Below, one piece after another: positions 1 to 11,850 of a DNA stretch of 64,000 bases. Source of the DNA: Taenia hydatigena (taxonomy: Eukaryota > Platyhelminthes > Cestoda > Cyclophyllidea > Taeniidae); the NCBI GenBank assembly GCA_036345935.2, contig JADWOT020001420.1, positions 1 to 64,000 on the forward strand, in the 5' to 3' direction. Below the pieces are notes generated by a model, which did no database searches, had not been told where the DNA came from, and saw only the letters and a program-made list of their open reading frames with translations. Position 1 is the first letter of the stretch. Every line of letters starts with the position of its first letter. The translations under genes were made by a program, and so were the position numbers.

Positions 1-1899
1 GCCGTGTCAAATAATTGCATACAGCTTCCAAGAGGCGAATCATTCTGATAAGCTTAATTTTGAATCGCCTGCTGTCAATTGCGAAATGCGGCAAATTTTA
101 GGCTTCACGGTCCAAAACGTGAGCATAGCTAAAAGTTGACGGAAAGAGGCAATTAGTTTAGCTTGCATGGACCAGGTCTGACTAGGCCACTTATGTTACA
201 AGTCGTTGTGTCCTTTTACGAGCTACTCTTAGAATTCATTCACTCCTTCCGTGTAGCTACATTGGGCTGTATATCTTCTCAGGGTAAATACAAAACAAAG
301 GCAAGAAAATGTATAATTCTATGGCAGCTTGTCCCACAAGCATAGTGCTAAAGAATAAATCTTTTCATACATGACGACCTCAACAATTGAGTACCACCAG
401 AAATCGTATGCTTTCCCACAAGCATGCGATGCATCGGTCACACAGCAATAACTACTCGTGTGGCTTAAGTGTGTGCATTCGATGCAAAATAAATGTGTAG
501 ACCGGGAAGTGTTGAGACATGCGCCTCGGGGAAGCTCACGCACTGATAGAAGGCCTACCTACATAAGCAGTGTGTATGCCGAAAAAAGCGAATGATGAGC
601 TAATGATTGTCTGAATTGTTTCCTGCTGTCGTCATCAATAGCCAGCTTTTGATCACGCTGTGAATTCAAACAAAAATCATGGAGTATATTAGCCGTTTCT
701 TGCTTTATGCAAATCAGACTTAACTTTGAACACATCTTCGGTTTTATATGATACGATGTTCGGGTTTAATTTGTCTTATTTTTTGTTGCGTCATCTTTTT
801 CATTTTTAGGTGCAAACAGTAAGATCCAACCATTGCATACACACGCACGCCTCAGACGTGGTTACTCTGGCTCAGCTAAGGGTAAGTCATTTTTACTTAT
901 CTCACACAATCTTCGTCAGAGTGTATTAATAACCTGGATTCTGTACCCCATTTAGAGCATCGACTCCACACTGTAGACGCAAATTCCCACAAATTCTTTA
1001 AATATTTTTAGCCATATGCCATGTAATTCGGACGAACCGTGGCTGGGTGAAGGATTCTGCAAAGGGTGGTGATCCACTACCTCGGCTGTCAGTGTATTGC
1101 GATTGGCCTCTCATTTTTAGCTTTGTTCCTCAGGCCCTCGTATTGAGTGCAATGATCACATAGGCAGGGGAACAGTGGTTGAGGCTGAGCTCATTCTGAC
1201 TAGCTCCATTCGCAGCTGCAGATGATGCTCCCTCCACTAACCTATTCATGGTCACTGATCGCCTCTCACTTTAAAGATGTGTTCAGTCATGCATTGCAAT
1301 GGTGTTGCTACTTTCTGAAACTGTTTAGCAGTTAGATAAACAGTAAGGTACGGTTATCAATTAGAGAATGCTTGTAAGACCTCGATTTAATTAAACGTTA
1401 GCGGATTCGTACAAAACACACACACATGGGGTCACTTCGTCTCACAATTCAGCCAAGGCTAATATTATTGTAAAACATTAAATTTACGATTGCTGCCTTA
1501 AATGAATGAATAATAAACTCATACGGATGCTCTAAGCAGCATACATCAAACGGAGTGCAGGACATAAATAAATTGGCAGTGTGCAAAATGTATGAATGGA
1601 GTTGTGATTTCTGTATAATGGAATTACTGCTAGCGGGCAAACACTGATAAATAATTCTTAACCTTATCAGTACTATCCATGAAACATTATGTCTAGGAAT
1701 GCTTTAGAACCTCAAGTATACAGCTTGGACTTTATTGAACCGGAAGTACAAATGTCAGCTTTCTTATGCACTTTACTTTTATATAGAAATTAGATAGCAT
1801 TAAGTAAGCTACCCACCCATTCACTTACACATTTGCACCATCAGGTTTGATGTGGTGCGATTGCACGATGCTAGAGCGGATAACCGATAAGCGAACAAG
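1..1899. other. no recognised gene
   Basis: Both strands hold only short open frames (under about 80 codons) with no family resemblance and no convincing exon pair. I see AT-rich, single-copy-looking DNA with no long repeat. Confidence 0.5.
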
Positions 1900-1977
1900 A
1901 CATTGTGAAGCAAAGGCGATGAGGCATGCAGAACTCACCTGGTTCGCAACTGCTCTAACGTCTGAGCTACAGAGGCT
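1900..1977 (-). repeat. degenerate tRNA-like fragment (tRNA-derived repeat head?)
   Basis: On the minus strand, 1976 down to 1941 reads like the 5' half of a tRNA. It has an A-box-like stretch TAGCTCAGACGTTAGAGC followed by GCAGTTGCGAACC. No matching 3' acceptor stem and no good B box (GGTTCGANTCC) follow, so it is not a working tRNA. A tRNA-derived SINE head or a tRNA pseudogene fits best. The resemblance is short and could be chance. Confidence 0.3.
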
Positions 1978-3953
1978 GCAAAACACTTGTCTCCTAGTCC
2001 TTCCCTGTCCACTAGAGCAATGCACGACTCCACTAGTCGAGAAGAGAGGTTAACAACAGGAGTGGGTGAAGGAAGTAGGAGCGCGTAATAACATATCTGG
2101 TTTTTACCCCGGATGTTGTTGATTGCATGGCCTATGCTCTCCATCCCACGTCGCCCGATGCTTTATGCGCAGTTAGGATTTGCCTCCTTCACTGCTTGGA
2201 AACCTCATCTCCAATTAACCCATTCTTGCTGGCCACGATCAAGCTGTATAATGGCAAACATATTTCTCCTCTACTTCCCGTAATAATTCTTTGTACTTGT
2301 AAGCTAACCTCTCCTACCTCACCTTCTACTCGTCCTCCTTCTACTTTCTTCCTTATTGGCTGGTTATATTCTTAGCAGAATTTTCAATTTAAGGGCTGCC
2401 TCTAGTAGAGAAAAATGAACGTTAGTCACTCACGGAGTAACCAGTGACAATTTCGCCGAAACTGGTGCTACATATTTCCTTAATCCAGCCAGGGCCACAG
2501 CTATCAATTAATTTGGAAAAGAAGCATGAGCCCCTTGCGAATCTTTGCTTGCATTTATTATACGAGTTGCCCATGCCTGAATTCTGGAACAAATAAACTA
2601 GGCTACTCCCACAAACATGCCTGTGTCATAATTCTTCCGCAGCTTTTGCTAGGTAAAGCTCTAAGGGCGGATAAATGCGAAGCTTGCCTTATCTGTTTTA
2701 GCGACTCCATTCACTTTATCGCCTTGGCTAAAACTGTTCTTTCTACTGCCTTTTGATTGATACACTTCTCGAAGCCAGCTACCTTTTAATGGCTGCTCTA
2801 AGTGTATGCGGCAATAATGTTCAGTGGCTCTAGTTTATTGCCACATCGATTGCGGCCCTCTTTTTCGCTGCGATCCCAACAATTAATAACTTTTGTTGGT
2901 ATGGCAGGTGCCTTACCGACTGGCAAATGACTGAATTGAGCTCACCTGGCACTAAATGTTCTTCGTTTACGCAGTTATTATTAGATCCAGCCTAATGCAA
3001 ACTTTGGAAGAACTGACTGCATTGATGTGTCCATTAAAATCCAAAGAATTCCAATGCCCAATTCTATTAGTAATGGTAACTTGGGCCATGCTGCATTTTA
3101 TAACTCTACCCCTATTCCCTTAGCTGCATCCACCCCAAGACATCGCACCATTTTCTACTTTTACCTTAATTTTACAGCGTTTTTATAGAATCCCACCCTT
3201 GTGTGTAAGTGTGATCAGGAAAAAACAACAAAGCAGCGATTCCTGCATTTCTGTCAAATATCAAGCGCATTCCTACTCGCAGAGCACATTGATAAATCTA
3301 TGCCCGTAGGTGGTTAGTTGAGGCATTTCATTGGAGAACACTAGAAAGCAAACAAATAATTTTTGATTACCGCACTCGAAAATAAATATGCATATTTCAC
3401 TGAAACGCCTATTGGTTTTTAAATTACGCTCAACTGCCAATAATGCGGCATTACTGTGCCATCACTCGACATTTCTAGACAACCGATGCGGTATGACGTA
3501 ACGCAATGCAACGCGATGTTTTCATTATAATATATACCTAGCAACGTTCAATTAGTTATACGCGTTCAGATCTTCCTTAATAAAACCCTTTATGGTCTGC
3601 AAACTCAAGATCAGTGTATCGAATTCTTTTGACCTACTGGGGATTCAGTTTAAAGTGAGGAGGTAATATCTGAAAGTAAGCATCACAAGAAACCTACTAA
3701 TTTTGCCTACGAAATTGCGCGTGTTCACATTCTACTGAATACATTGCGCCAAATGCCTGCAAAATAGAAGACACCAAGTCGTTGCAGCAAGCGCTTATTG
3801 CAGCATAAGTGTGATTGACGAAGATATACGTACGGACATGACGCGAACTCATATGATCTAACATCGCTGCGATCGTCAAGTGCCCTGCAAAGCATTCTGT
3901 GCAGTAAAAGCGTATTCCTGAATCCGCCGTTCTTCCGGCTGCAGCATTGTAAA
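1978..3953. other. no recognised gene
   Basis: Nothing recognisable on either strand. Open frames are short and lack splice-site partners that keep a frame. A 127-codon minus-strand frame at 3725-4108 overlaps the better plus-strand candidate and is listed as rejected. Confidence 0.45.
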
Positions 3954-4151
3954 ATGAAGCACAAATTTAGGAGGAGGACGTGTGGAAGGCCAAAGCTAAG
4001 GCCGAGGAGCAAGATTAACAGCCGCTCACTCACAAATATGCAATCCGATGAAATGCCTGAGAAGCTTAGTGAAGTTTGCGAATCGAGCGAAGCACACGCA
4101 GCATACATTGTGATTCCAGACTATTTTAAATTTTTAAAGAAGGCACTTTGA
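3954..4151 (+). CDS. short unassigned ORF, possible exon or broken gene (5' part)
   Basis: A 65-codon ATG frame rich in charged residues. It starts basic (several Arg/Lys in residues 2-22), then is acidic with SDEMPEKLSEVCESSE, and ends IPDYFKFLKKAL. The composition looks protein-like, but I recognise no family. A second protein-like frame (4166-4303) follows in another phase. Either one coding region has been broken by a frameshift near 4130-4150, or an acceptor at tttttaaag just upstream of AAGGCAC starts a new exon. No introns upstream could be confirmed. Confidence 0.25.
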   Translation: MKHKFRRRTCGRPKLRPRSKINSRSLTNMQSDEMPEKLSEVCESSEAHAAYIVIPDYFKFLKKAL

Positions 4152-4165
4152 CAAAAAGAAGACGC

Positions 4166-4303
4166 ATGGCACAAATAATGGAGGAACTTGGTAATTTTCT
4201 TTACCCCTCTGATGCCACAAGAGCTGCCCGTAAGATCCGCGAGACCTTCGGCAAGTCGGACATTGCAATTCCACGGTTACTAAAGTGCAACAAGCATACG
4301 TGA
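4166..4303 (+). CDS. short unassigned ORF, possible last exon (3' part)
   Basis: A 45-codon frame with an internal ATG. It contains MEELGNFLYPSDATRAARK followed by a hydrophilic tail ending CNKHT and a TGA stop. The frame is open upstream to about 4129, where it meets a TAA. A poly-T plus AAG acceptor near 4140 would let it be a terminal exon. The composition is convincingly protein-like (mixed helix-forming residues), but I assign no family. It may belong to the same gene as the ORF at 3954-4151. Confidence 0.3.
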   Translation: MAQIMEELGNFLYPSDATRAARKIRETFGKSDIAIPRLLKCNKHT

Positions 4304-5611
4304 AATAGGGGCTTAGGACTGTGGTGCGTTCCAAAGGGTTTGATTGCTCATTACGCATCTTGCTCTTATTTAGATTAAACAAAAGTTATTTCACTAACTC
4401 CATTTTATTTATTAATAGTCTGATACAAAATCAATAGAATCAAATACAAATACTTGTGCAAAAGTGGTCTTTTCTTGTGTATACGCTAAGATGCAAAAAT
4501 GTATGCGCATATTGTATCTAAAAATGAAAGGCGCCTACCATGATGCACGCGAATTAAGTGTGCGAGGCCCGAGGTGACGTTTCTGAACGATGCAGAGCAC
4601 GCTGTGCATCTATAGACAAACATTTTAAGAATAAAAATGGCGAGTTGCTCAGAGTCTTGTAAAAGAGCTTGAGGTAAATTCAACGAGTGAGCAAGAGGAC
4701 CTCCAGGACCTGTTCTCAACATTACACGTGATTAAAATGCGGAGGGGTAGTCGCCGTCGTGTGTTTGACCACAAATTTGCCCACTGTAGACATGTAGTTT
4801 AGTTCGCCTCGCTTCAAATCCTTGGTTCTTTGTGATGTGCTTTAAATTGCCCGTCAAGGAGGGCATTTTAATGCATTAGGGATTTTAAGGATTTATATTA
4901 ACCATGCTTGACCCAACTCTATCACTTCCTAGCAGTAATCTTTAAGTAATCGTATTTAGTATACAAAGCATGGGGATGAAACAAAGGTTGCAGGCTGCCA
5001 TTGAATTAGTCCGAAATTCATGGCTATTTCTTACATTTACGAAGGATGTCTTTGCTCTACACCCGTCATTTCCGCCCGGAGTTATGTTTGCCCAAAATAG
5101 ACAAAGCATGTTCCATGCAGATCTTAAGTCCTTGACTGATTATCACTCCCCATTTTCGGACTTACACATAACACTCTAGTCGTTCAGAATATGCGATTTG
5201 CCTGGTAAATCCTGCTAACTGGTGACCAAAGGTGGGTTCAGGCATTTAATTGATTGCACCCAATGCATAAGTTGTCTGCACAGAAGACTTACCACAATAT
5301 TAAGTGCCATGCTTCACTGTAAGGGATGCTTTTGGGCAAACTGTATGCTCTCGTGATGAAGGAGACTTGTTTTCGCAGAGGCAAGGTTCATCTTGCGATA
5401 GTAGAGAGTGGCAAGCTTACTCGTGTGATCACCAAAACGTTTAAGACACCGTGTATTAAACTCTTTATCTTCTTTGCATCGTGGTGCGTTGAGTTTATAT
5501 CTGGACAGGTAATGTCTCCCATTTCAACCTTACTGGGGAGCTGTGGGTAAGCCAACCACTAAATTTACAGTAAAAGAAACCCCGAAACGCTGTCTCTTCC
5601 ATCCCCTCAGC
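4304..5611. other. no recognised gene up to the palindrome edge
   Basis: Only short frames. The last bases before 5612 do not match the sequence beyond 40274, so the inverted-repeat boundary is sharp here. Confidence 0.5.
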
Positions 5612-6099
5612 CCCAAAAAGAAAAAGGACTATGATCATACTATATTGCTTATTCAAGGCCTAACTTGGTTCTTCAAACTAGGCCAACCAGTTCTTCCGAA
5701 TGCTTCGTCCAAGACGCACATTCCTGTCAAGTGAAATATGAAGGCCAGCATGCACACCAAATGAGTCCCAATATTTACTGAAGTTTCTGCTTTCTAAACA
5801 AATGAAGTCTCTCTTAGCTATAATTTTTGCACACATGCAAGCACCAGGCACTTCACACCAAAATGAAGATTGGAGTCAGCCGCTCAATCGCAAGTCGGCA
5901 TAACAAATAAATACGATTAGGTTTCGTCATTATAAAGCAAAACTAGCCTCTGAATTTAACCTGCTCTATCTCTGGCTTTCAAATACAACAAATACACTGC
6001 CAAAATTTCAACAATGCCAACAGTCTTACATACATGCATTTATACGCATGTACAAATTAGTGAACCGCAATAAAGCAACCAAAAAAGCATTTTCTGAAG

Positions 6100-6261
6100 T
6101 TCAAAGAGAAGGCGGATTGCTAGGGTAGAATGCATATATTCACCAGACAGAGGAAAAAAGGCTACTGGCATGGCCCGGAGGCCAGCCCACGCAGCTAGGG
6201 CAATACGGTCACCTCTGTGACCTCGACAGAAACCAGCAGTTCTAACAAACAAAGTACTACA
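6100..6261 (+). mobile_element. 5'-truncated LTR-like repeat, left arm
   Basis: Shares with 25324-25509 the segments around GGGTAGAAT, the CCAGCCCACGCAGCTAGGGCA block and the 3' end CAAACAAAGTACTACA. The first ~25 bases (TGTAGCGTCCCGAG) are missing. A 70-codon minus-strand frame across it is a by-product. The mirror copy is at 39625-39786. Confidence 0.6.
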
Positions 6262-6545
6262 GTGATAATCACAAAACTACAAGCTGGCATTCAAAAACGT
6301 GTCAACCCCTGCTTAGGGCCCGTGAAAATGTCAAAGCTAAATAATTTGCAACAAGTCCACGGAGCGACTTAATCTACCGCCGATAATGTATCCATTCAGC
6401 ATGAAATCTGTGCCTTCGTCGTTCCCCTGATCACCACGCACCATATCTCACCTACTCCTTCGAAGCAAGTGTGGCGTCAAAGTCCATTTAGTCAAAGAAC
6501 TCAAAAGGGACGAACTAGTACGCCATTGTAATACTTAATTCTTTA

Positions 6546-7390
6546 AATGCGCTTTGTAGGCCAGAGGCGAGAAGTCAATCTGAACCACATGGCAGAGCAG
6601 CGCGGAGACTCGCTGGAGCGTGACACGTCCTTGGCCTAAACCCCCACATCTCGCCTACACAGATCTTCTGCCTATGCCAAACACGAGAAGGTCCATTACT
6701 CTGCGACGCTTTAATCGTCCTAGACGAAACGGCTGATCAATAGTGCAGTATCAGTGCGTTGTGTAATTGCTTGCGTCTATACAAAGAGATTTAATTTGTG
6801 TTCGTGCCTTTTGCTTACGACGGACGTTTAAGGAAACGTAAGCATTACACCATTATATCACTAAGAAATGTAGAATATGGAAAGCAAAAAATGTTAAACT
6901 TGACACAGAGGTTGCCAGTTATTAAAGAACAACCTAGAGAACGACTCACCGAGACCTTGTTTGTGGCGTGAAAAGCATTAAAACTATAACTTTGTGCTTA
7001 GAGTGACCTACAAATGCCTTACAAAATTGCATTCCCTTAGTCTTATTGGTTAAAAAGAGAAGTTATGTTTTCACTGTGATACCTAAGGTAGATTAGACTT
7101 CCTGCGACAACTATTTGCTTTCATCGTACCTAATACCCTTCTTATGTATCTAGCGGTATGTATGAAGAGATGACTTGAGTGTGCTCGTCGCCGTGCATGG
7201 TTCGTGGTTTGCGCTAACGAGTCCAGGTATGTGAGTATTCATATTTGAAATTTTTTTAACTTATTTTATGCGTATACATAGGTAATCCTTTATTATTGGC
7301 ACGAAAGTGTGGATTGCTGAAACCGTGTTTCGTGTGATGCTTGTGATGGAATGCTCAGATTCTATTAACTTGCTTAATTAAATGCTGAAC
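6546..7390. repeat. diverged duplication, copy A (left arm)
   Basis: Matches 7563-8690 in the same orientation over several blocks (for example TGTAGGCCAGAGGCGA at the start and ATACCCTTCTTATGTATC later), with clear point divergence. Copy B contains a 197 bp LTR-like insertion that copy A lacks, so copy A shows the empty site (CTGCCTATGCC next to AAACACGAG). Confidence 0.7.
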
Positions 7391-7772
7391 AGCTGAACAG
7401 CCAACCAAAGTGCAAATTCTTTCGCTGAATATTCCCATTATCATGCTAATCAGTAGTAGCATAGCGTTTGGTCCAGCAATGGACAACTAGCCGAGTCCTC
7501 CATTTTCCAGAGCCAATACCTCAGTAATTCATGCTAACAGTGCACAGATGTAATGCTTATCTTCTCCAAATGTGCTTTGTAGGCCAGAGGCGAAGGAACA
7601 ATTTGAACCTGATCGCGAAGCAGCATGGTCACCCTCCCTTGAACTCTTCTACAGTATCTTTCCCTACTCTCTTGCTTTTAACAGAAAAGTTTAAGCGTAT
7701 TCAGCCGATTAATAGTAAGGGTGGGAAGGGGGAAGAGAGGGAACCTCCTACACAGATCCTCTGCCTATGCCT

Positions 7773-7969
7773 TGTAGCGTCCCGAGGCCCGTCGAAGGCA
7801 AGAGAAGGCAGAATGCTAAAGTTGAATATATATATATATATATATATTCAACGGGCAGAGGGAAATAGGCCACTGCCATGGCCCAGCGGCCAGCCTACGC
7901 ACCTCAGGCAAGATGTCCACCCCTATGACCCTGACCGAAAACCGGTAGTACAAACAAACAAAGTACTAC
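7773..7969 (+). mobile_element. solo-LTR-like element with 5 bp target duplication
   Basis: The 197 bp element starts TGTAGCGTCCCGAG and ends AGTACTAC, so TGTAG and CTAC(A) form a short terminal inverted repeat as LTRs do. It is flanked by TGCCT on both sides (7768-7772 and 7970-7974), and the paralogous empty site exists at about 6670. No internal region or second LTR is present. This is known behaviour of solo LTRs; the family is not identified. Related copies: 6100-6261 and 25324-25509. Mirror copy: 37952-38154. Confidence 0.7.
7821..7852. repeat. (TA)n tract inside a perfect GTTGAA...TTCAAC hairpin
   Basis: GTTGAA, an alternating AT tract and TTCAAC form a 32-nt self-complementary sequence in the LTR-like element. 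The mirror tract is 38 nt. The other two copies of the element have only a short palindromic core (GAATATCTATATTC or similar) here, so the tract expanded in this copy. Confidence 0.8.
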
Positions 7970-8690
7970 TGCCTAATACGAGAAAGTCTATTACTCTGAG
8001 ACGTCTTAATCGTCCTAGACGAAGCGGTCAATCAATAGCGTATTACCAGTATGTTGTAGAATCGCCTGTGTCGAAATCGAGCGATTCAAATTGTGTTCCT
8101 GCCCTCGCTTACGTTTAAAGAAAAGTAAGCATTACACTATTATATCACCAACAAACGTGGGTCGTGAAAACCTAAAAAATCAAACTTGGTACAAAGGTAG
8201 CTAGGTAGTAAAGAAGAACCTAAAGAACGACTCAATGAGACCTTGTTTGTGGCGTGAAAATCATTAAAATTGTAACCTTGTGTTTAGAGTGTCCTACAAA
8301 TGCCTTGCAAAACTGCATTTGCTTAGTCTTATTGGTTAAAAAGAGAAGCTATGCTTTCACTGTGATACCTAAGGCAGATTAGAATTTCTGCGACAACTAT
8401 TTGCTTTCATCGTACCTAATACCCTTCTTATGTATCTACCGGTATGTATGAAGAGATGACCTGAGTGTGCTCGTCGCCGTGCATGGTTCGTGGTTTGCGC
8501 TAACGAGTCCAGGTATGTGAGCATTCATATTTGAAATTTTTTAGCTTATTTATGCGTATACATAGGTAACCCTTTATTATTGGCATGAAAATGTGGCTAG
8601 CGAATTTTGAGGCTTGCTGAAATCGTGGTTCGTGTGATGCTTGTGATGAAATGCTCAGATTCTAGTAACTTGCTTAATTAAATGCCTAAG

Positions 8691-10961
8691 CGCACTTTAA
8701 ATTAGGGTGGTGTCTGCTGATTTTGGCTGTCGTAAGTCTTTCGCAAGTCATGATGAAAGGTGAGGAGTCTGAATTTACTATTATTTATTACCACTTCTTC
8801 ACTTGTAAGCAACGAATCGCGTATTAAATCGATGGACTTGCCGCTTGCGAGCATTCGAACTAATTGAGACGAATTAGAGGTAACCGTCTTGGTTATGTTG
8901 CATTCATTGAATAAACAACAAAATTGACTCGAGGAAACTGTAAGCGGATGATGCAGCGATTGTGTGGTGCAGATCTCTAACCCAGGTTTTCGTCTCTAGC
9001 ACATAGCTGAACTGAAACTGTTGGCTGAAGTCATTATAGTAGGTCATTGTGGGAGTTCACTTATCATGTGGCGTTCGCGTGGATTCCTTTCATTTGCTTT
9101 AGTCAATAAAGAAGTCGCTGACTGTAACGACAAGTACAAACGAAAAGTTGCATGCTGACTTCGGTGAATGGATAAAGAATTATGATTGTTGGGAAGGTGG
9201 GAAGACGGTTTGGGTGTAACGCATCCATCGTTCCACTGAGAAATGGCATAAAACTAGAAATCGTCTAAGTGTAGACGTGAGAGGAGATGTGAAACAGCTT
9301 GGATTCGAAAATGCTAGAATCATAAATCGATGGTTTATTCCTAGTTCGTGACATTATTTAGGCCTTTTTATGCAGGAATTGGATATCTTTCTAAGTGAAT
9401 TACATGTATTTAGCAGCAGGTGGTGAGCTGGAATGAATTCCGCATATGGATATAATTTATTCGCTGCCAAAAATGCCACTACACGCCATTTTTCAGTTGT
9501 AAAGGACATGATCAATGCCCCTCCTTCGCTGTACAGTCGTTGGTGTACCAAAAGACTTAGCACTCTTTCATCATAAAGCTTGCTACACAATTTGATAAGG
9601 TGTGATTAATTTAGCACTCCTTGGATGAGGCAGAGAAGTGCAGTGAAGGCGAACGCTCGCGGTGTTGCGTCCTTGGTGGGACTGCAGGTGTCACGAGATG
9701 GATTCTTTCCTCGCCTCTTTTCTCGGGCGCGAGTGCAGCTGAGGTCTTGGTGACTCTGTTGCCTTGTAGGAGGTACAGTAAGTGTTCACCTTCTTCTTAC
9801 CAACGTTGCATGCATTTGATGCGCTGATTAATGCAGAGTGGCCTAATGTCGTCTCTCGAACGCGTTTTCCTTATTTGTTTGTTATAATTGGCTGAAGTGA
9901 AGTGCCATAAGTATATTGGGTGAGGTTGGAGCAGTGAAACATACGTAGGAGTGTTCTTGGTGGATAAATGCATTTGTTTTATGCAAAGAGGTTTTTGGTG
10001 AAAAAATAATGGGACATCTAAGCTGTGGTGAAGCCGTTGAAAAGAGGGTTCGTATAGTCATTTTTTGAGAGTTTATCTGTTTTCTGTGACGTACTCTATG
10101 AACCGGTCATTTGGTGGCCTCTAGCTAGATGTTGCTTGCATTGGACACGAGGTAGCCGATGAACACGTAGGGTCGTGGTGTCCCTTTTGCGACTTCGTGG
10201 TCTATTGTTGGTCTGTGGAGTGTCATCACCGTAGTCTCTATCGTGTTTATTTTTTCATTTCCTTCCATGCATCTCCGTTGGATTCTGGTAGTTTTGTCAT
10301 TGGCATTCAGTGTTTTCTAATTATTAATGATTAATAAGGCACTAGTACCCATCACAATTCAGTTGTTAGGTTGAGCTGGCACAACTGATTGTCTGTGTGG
10401 TTTGGCCCAAGTTAGTACTCTGCAGCGAAGATGGCTGCAAGACGTATGAACTGCACGTGAGAAAATGCTAAGTTCATATGTGATGGTAGTCCAGATTCAT
10501 CCTAGTCACCGTGGTACCTCAGTGTGGAGGTAGAACTTGGCCTTATAATTCACAGAGGCGACTCGGTGGTGGATGTACTAACGTGACCGAACAGAAGAGT
10601 TTTTGACGTCAATGTGTCCACAGGCTCTGCCTCGAGGAATGAAGTGAAAAACTTGCATCTGATTCACATATAGTGGGGGCGTTACGCAGGAATGTTGGGC
10701 TAGTCTTTGTCATGAGCTCAGCAAGGTGCTTGTGCGATGGACTTTATGTACAAACACCGATTTCATTGCAGTGATTTGACTTTATAATTATTCAATTTTG
10801 AGTTAATGGCTACCCTTCAGTGCCTGATTGTGAGTTTTTCCATCTATCCCGCTGTCATTTTCACCAACCGCCTTTATACCTCGTTAATCAGTAACATCGA
10901 TTTTTGCCGTTATCCCCGCTTTCCTAACAGACAAGGAGGGCAATGCGACAAAGGTGGTGGC
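8691..10961. other. no recognised gene (left arm, outer-middle)
   Basis: About 2.3 kb between the duplication and the gypsy units. Frames at 9354-9590 (-) and 9621-9827 (+) are open in both arms only because the arms are identical. I recognise no domain. Confidence 0.45.
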
Positions 10962-11074
10962 CGACACATGACAATTGAAGCGACACGTCTTGACAACTTT
11001 GAGCTTCCTGCTGCAATATTACCAACAAGACCGTCAACTTGGAATAGCCGCCAACAGTCTCCTCGACATGCCAA

Positions 11075-11638
11075 TCACTTTCTGCTGCTGCAGTGCTGCA
11101 CATGGCGCTGGCGCGGGTGACGCCTCCTGTGTGGAGGCGCAGAAGCACCGCATCCTTGACCTCGCCTTCCCCATTGTGCGCCTAATTCGCCAAATTCCTC
11201 ATTCCACTGATAGCTCTTGTCAGCCAACTGCACTTCTTTGTACTCCTTTTGTATTAGGCGGTGGCGTACATCCATGACAGCGTTGATGAGTGGCAGGCAG
11301 ATGGTACCACCGACTTGCTGATTAATTTTGTCGCTTCTGAAATCGAGGACACTGATGCTGGTGGTTGTGGTGCCACCGCTGTTGCCTTTTTGCCTTCCGT
11401 TGAGGCTATGGATTTGGTGACGTGGCAGTTCGTCAGTGTGATATGGAGCTTGCAGATGCTGTAGATGGTGGAAACGAATGATCTCATGAGATGGCGGGAT
11501 ATGCAGCACCAGTGGTTTATTTGCTCGTTGTGATCTTGCGGAAAAGATGGAGAAGGGATTTCGCGACGTCAACTTTGTTTGAACTGCAAGTTCTCTTTCC
11601 TTTCCTATTATAAACGCTGACGGGACTAAACTGAACAT
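11075..11638 (-). CDS. 187-codon ORF at the 3' end of the gypsy-derived unit, function unknown
   Basis: ATG-started frame on the element's sense strand, downstream of the integrase remnant. It contains LVLHIPPSHEIIRFHHLQHL and later YQWNEEFGE, then a basic tail with GASAPPHRRRHPRQR. The neighbouring unit keeps the same frame for 140 codons (13886-14308) with an in-frame 12 bp length difference. That is notable because pol upstream is full of stops. The opposite-strand frame is broken in the other unit. It could be the 3' end of pol or an accessory frame; no family recognised. Mirror: 34283-34846. Confidence 0.35.
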   Translation of the reverse strand: MFSLVPSAFIIGKERELAVQTKLTSRNPFSIFSARSQRANKPLVLHIPPSHEIIRFHHLQHLQAPYHTDELPRHQIHSLNGRQKGNSGGTTTTSISVLDFRSDKINQQVGGTICLPLINAVMDVRHRLIQKEYKEVQLADKSYQWNEEFGELGAQWGRRGQGCGASAPPHRRRHPRQRHVQHCSSRK

Positions 11639-11850
11639 TTATTTGGCTAATCAATAGTCACTGAACTTTAGCTTAGGTAGTTGTCTTTTTTTCTATTCTT
11701 TAAACTAGCCGAAAAATTATGAAGACTCTCATTAGTCGACTGTCATTTATTTGTAAAACCCAAATTTTCTTTACCAATGCTGTGTGCTAGATTTCATTAT
11801 AATGCTTGCAAGACTACCGCCTTTATAAAGATTATCCTTATTAGCTAAGA

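Larger units (their letters stand above)
7563..8690. repeat. diverged duplication, copy B (left arm)
   Basis: Second copy of the 6546-7390 sequence, carrying the LTR-like insertion at 7773-7969. No coding capacity recognised. The long frame 7531-8118 runs through the insertion and its (TA)n tract and is rejected as a gene. Confidence 0.7.

Noticed and set aside
1900..1977. functional tRNA gene
   Set aside because: A-box-like 5' half only; no acceptor-stem pairing and no proper B box.
3725..4108. 127-codon minus-strand ORF
   Set aside because: Antisense to a better plus-strand candidate; leucine/cysteine-rich composition typical of a shadow frame.
4486..4722. C2H2 zinc-finger-like CTACSASF...H....H on the minus strand
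   Set aside because: Cys pair and Phe fit, but Leu-His and His-His spacing is wrong, the finger is single and there is no other support.
7531..8118. 195-codon plus-strand ORF (mirror 37803-38396)
   Set aside because: It runs through the solo-LTR-like insertion and its (TA)n tract and crosses duplication boundaries; the tyrosine-isoleucine repeat is the microsatellite. Open in both arms only because the arms are identical.
10975..11464. plus-strand frames in the left gypsy unit (for example the 67-codon frame at 11261)
   Set aside because: Interrupted by a stop in the second unit, while the minus-strand frame stays open in both, so the minus strand is the likelier sense strand.
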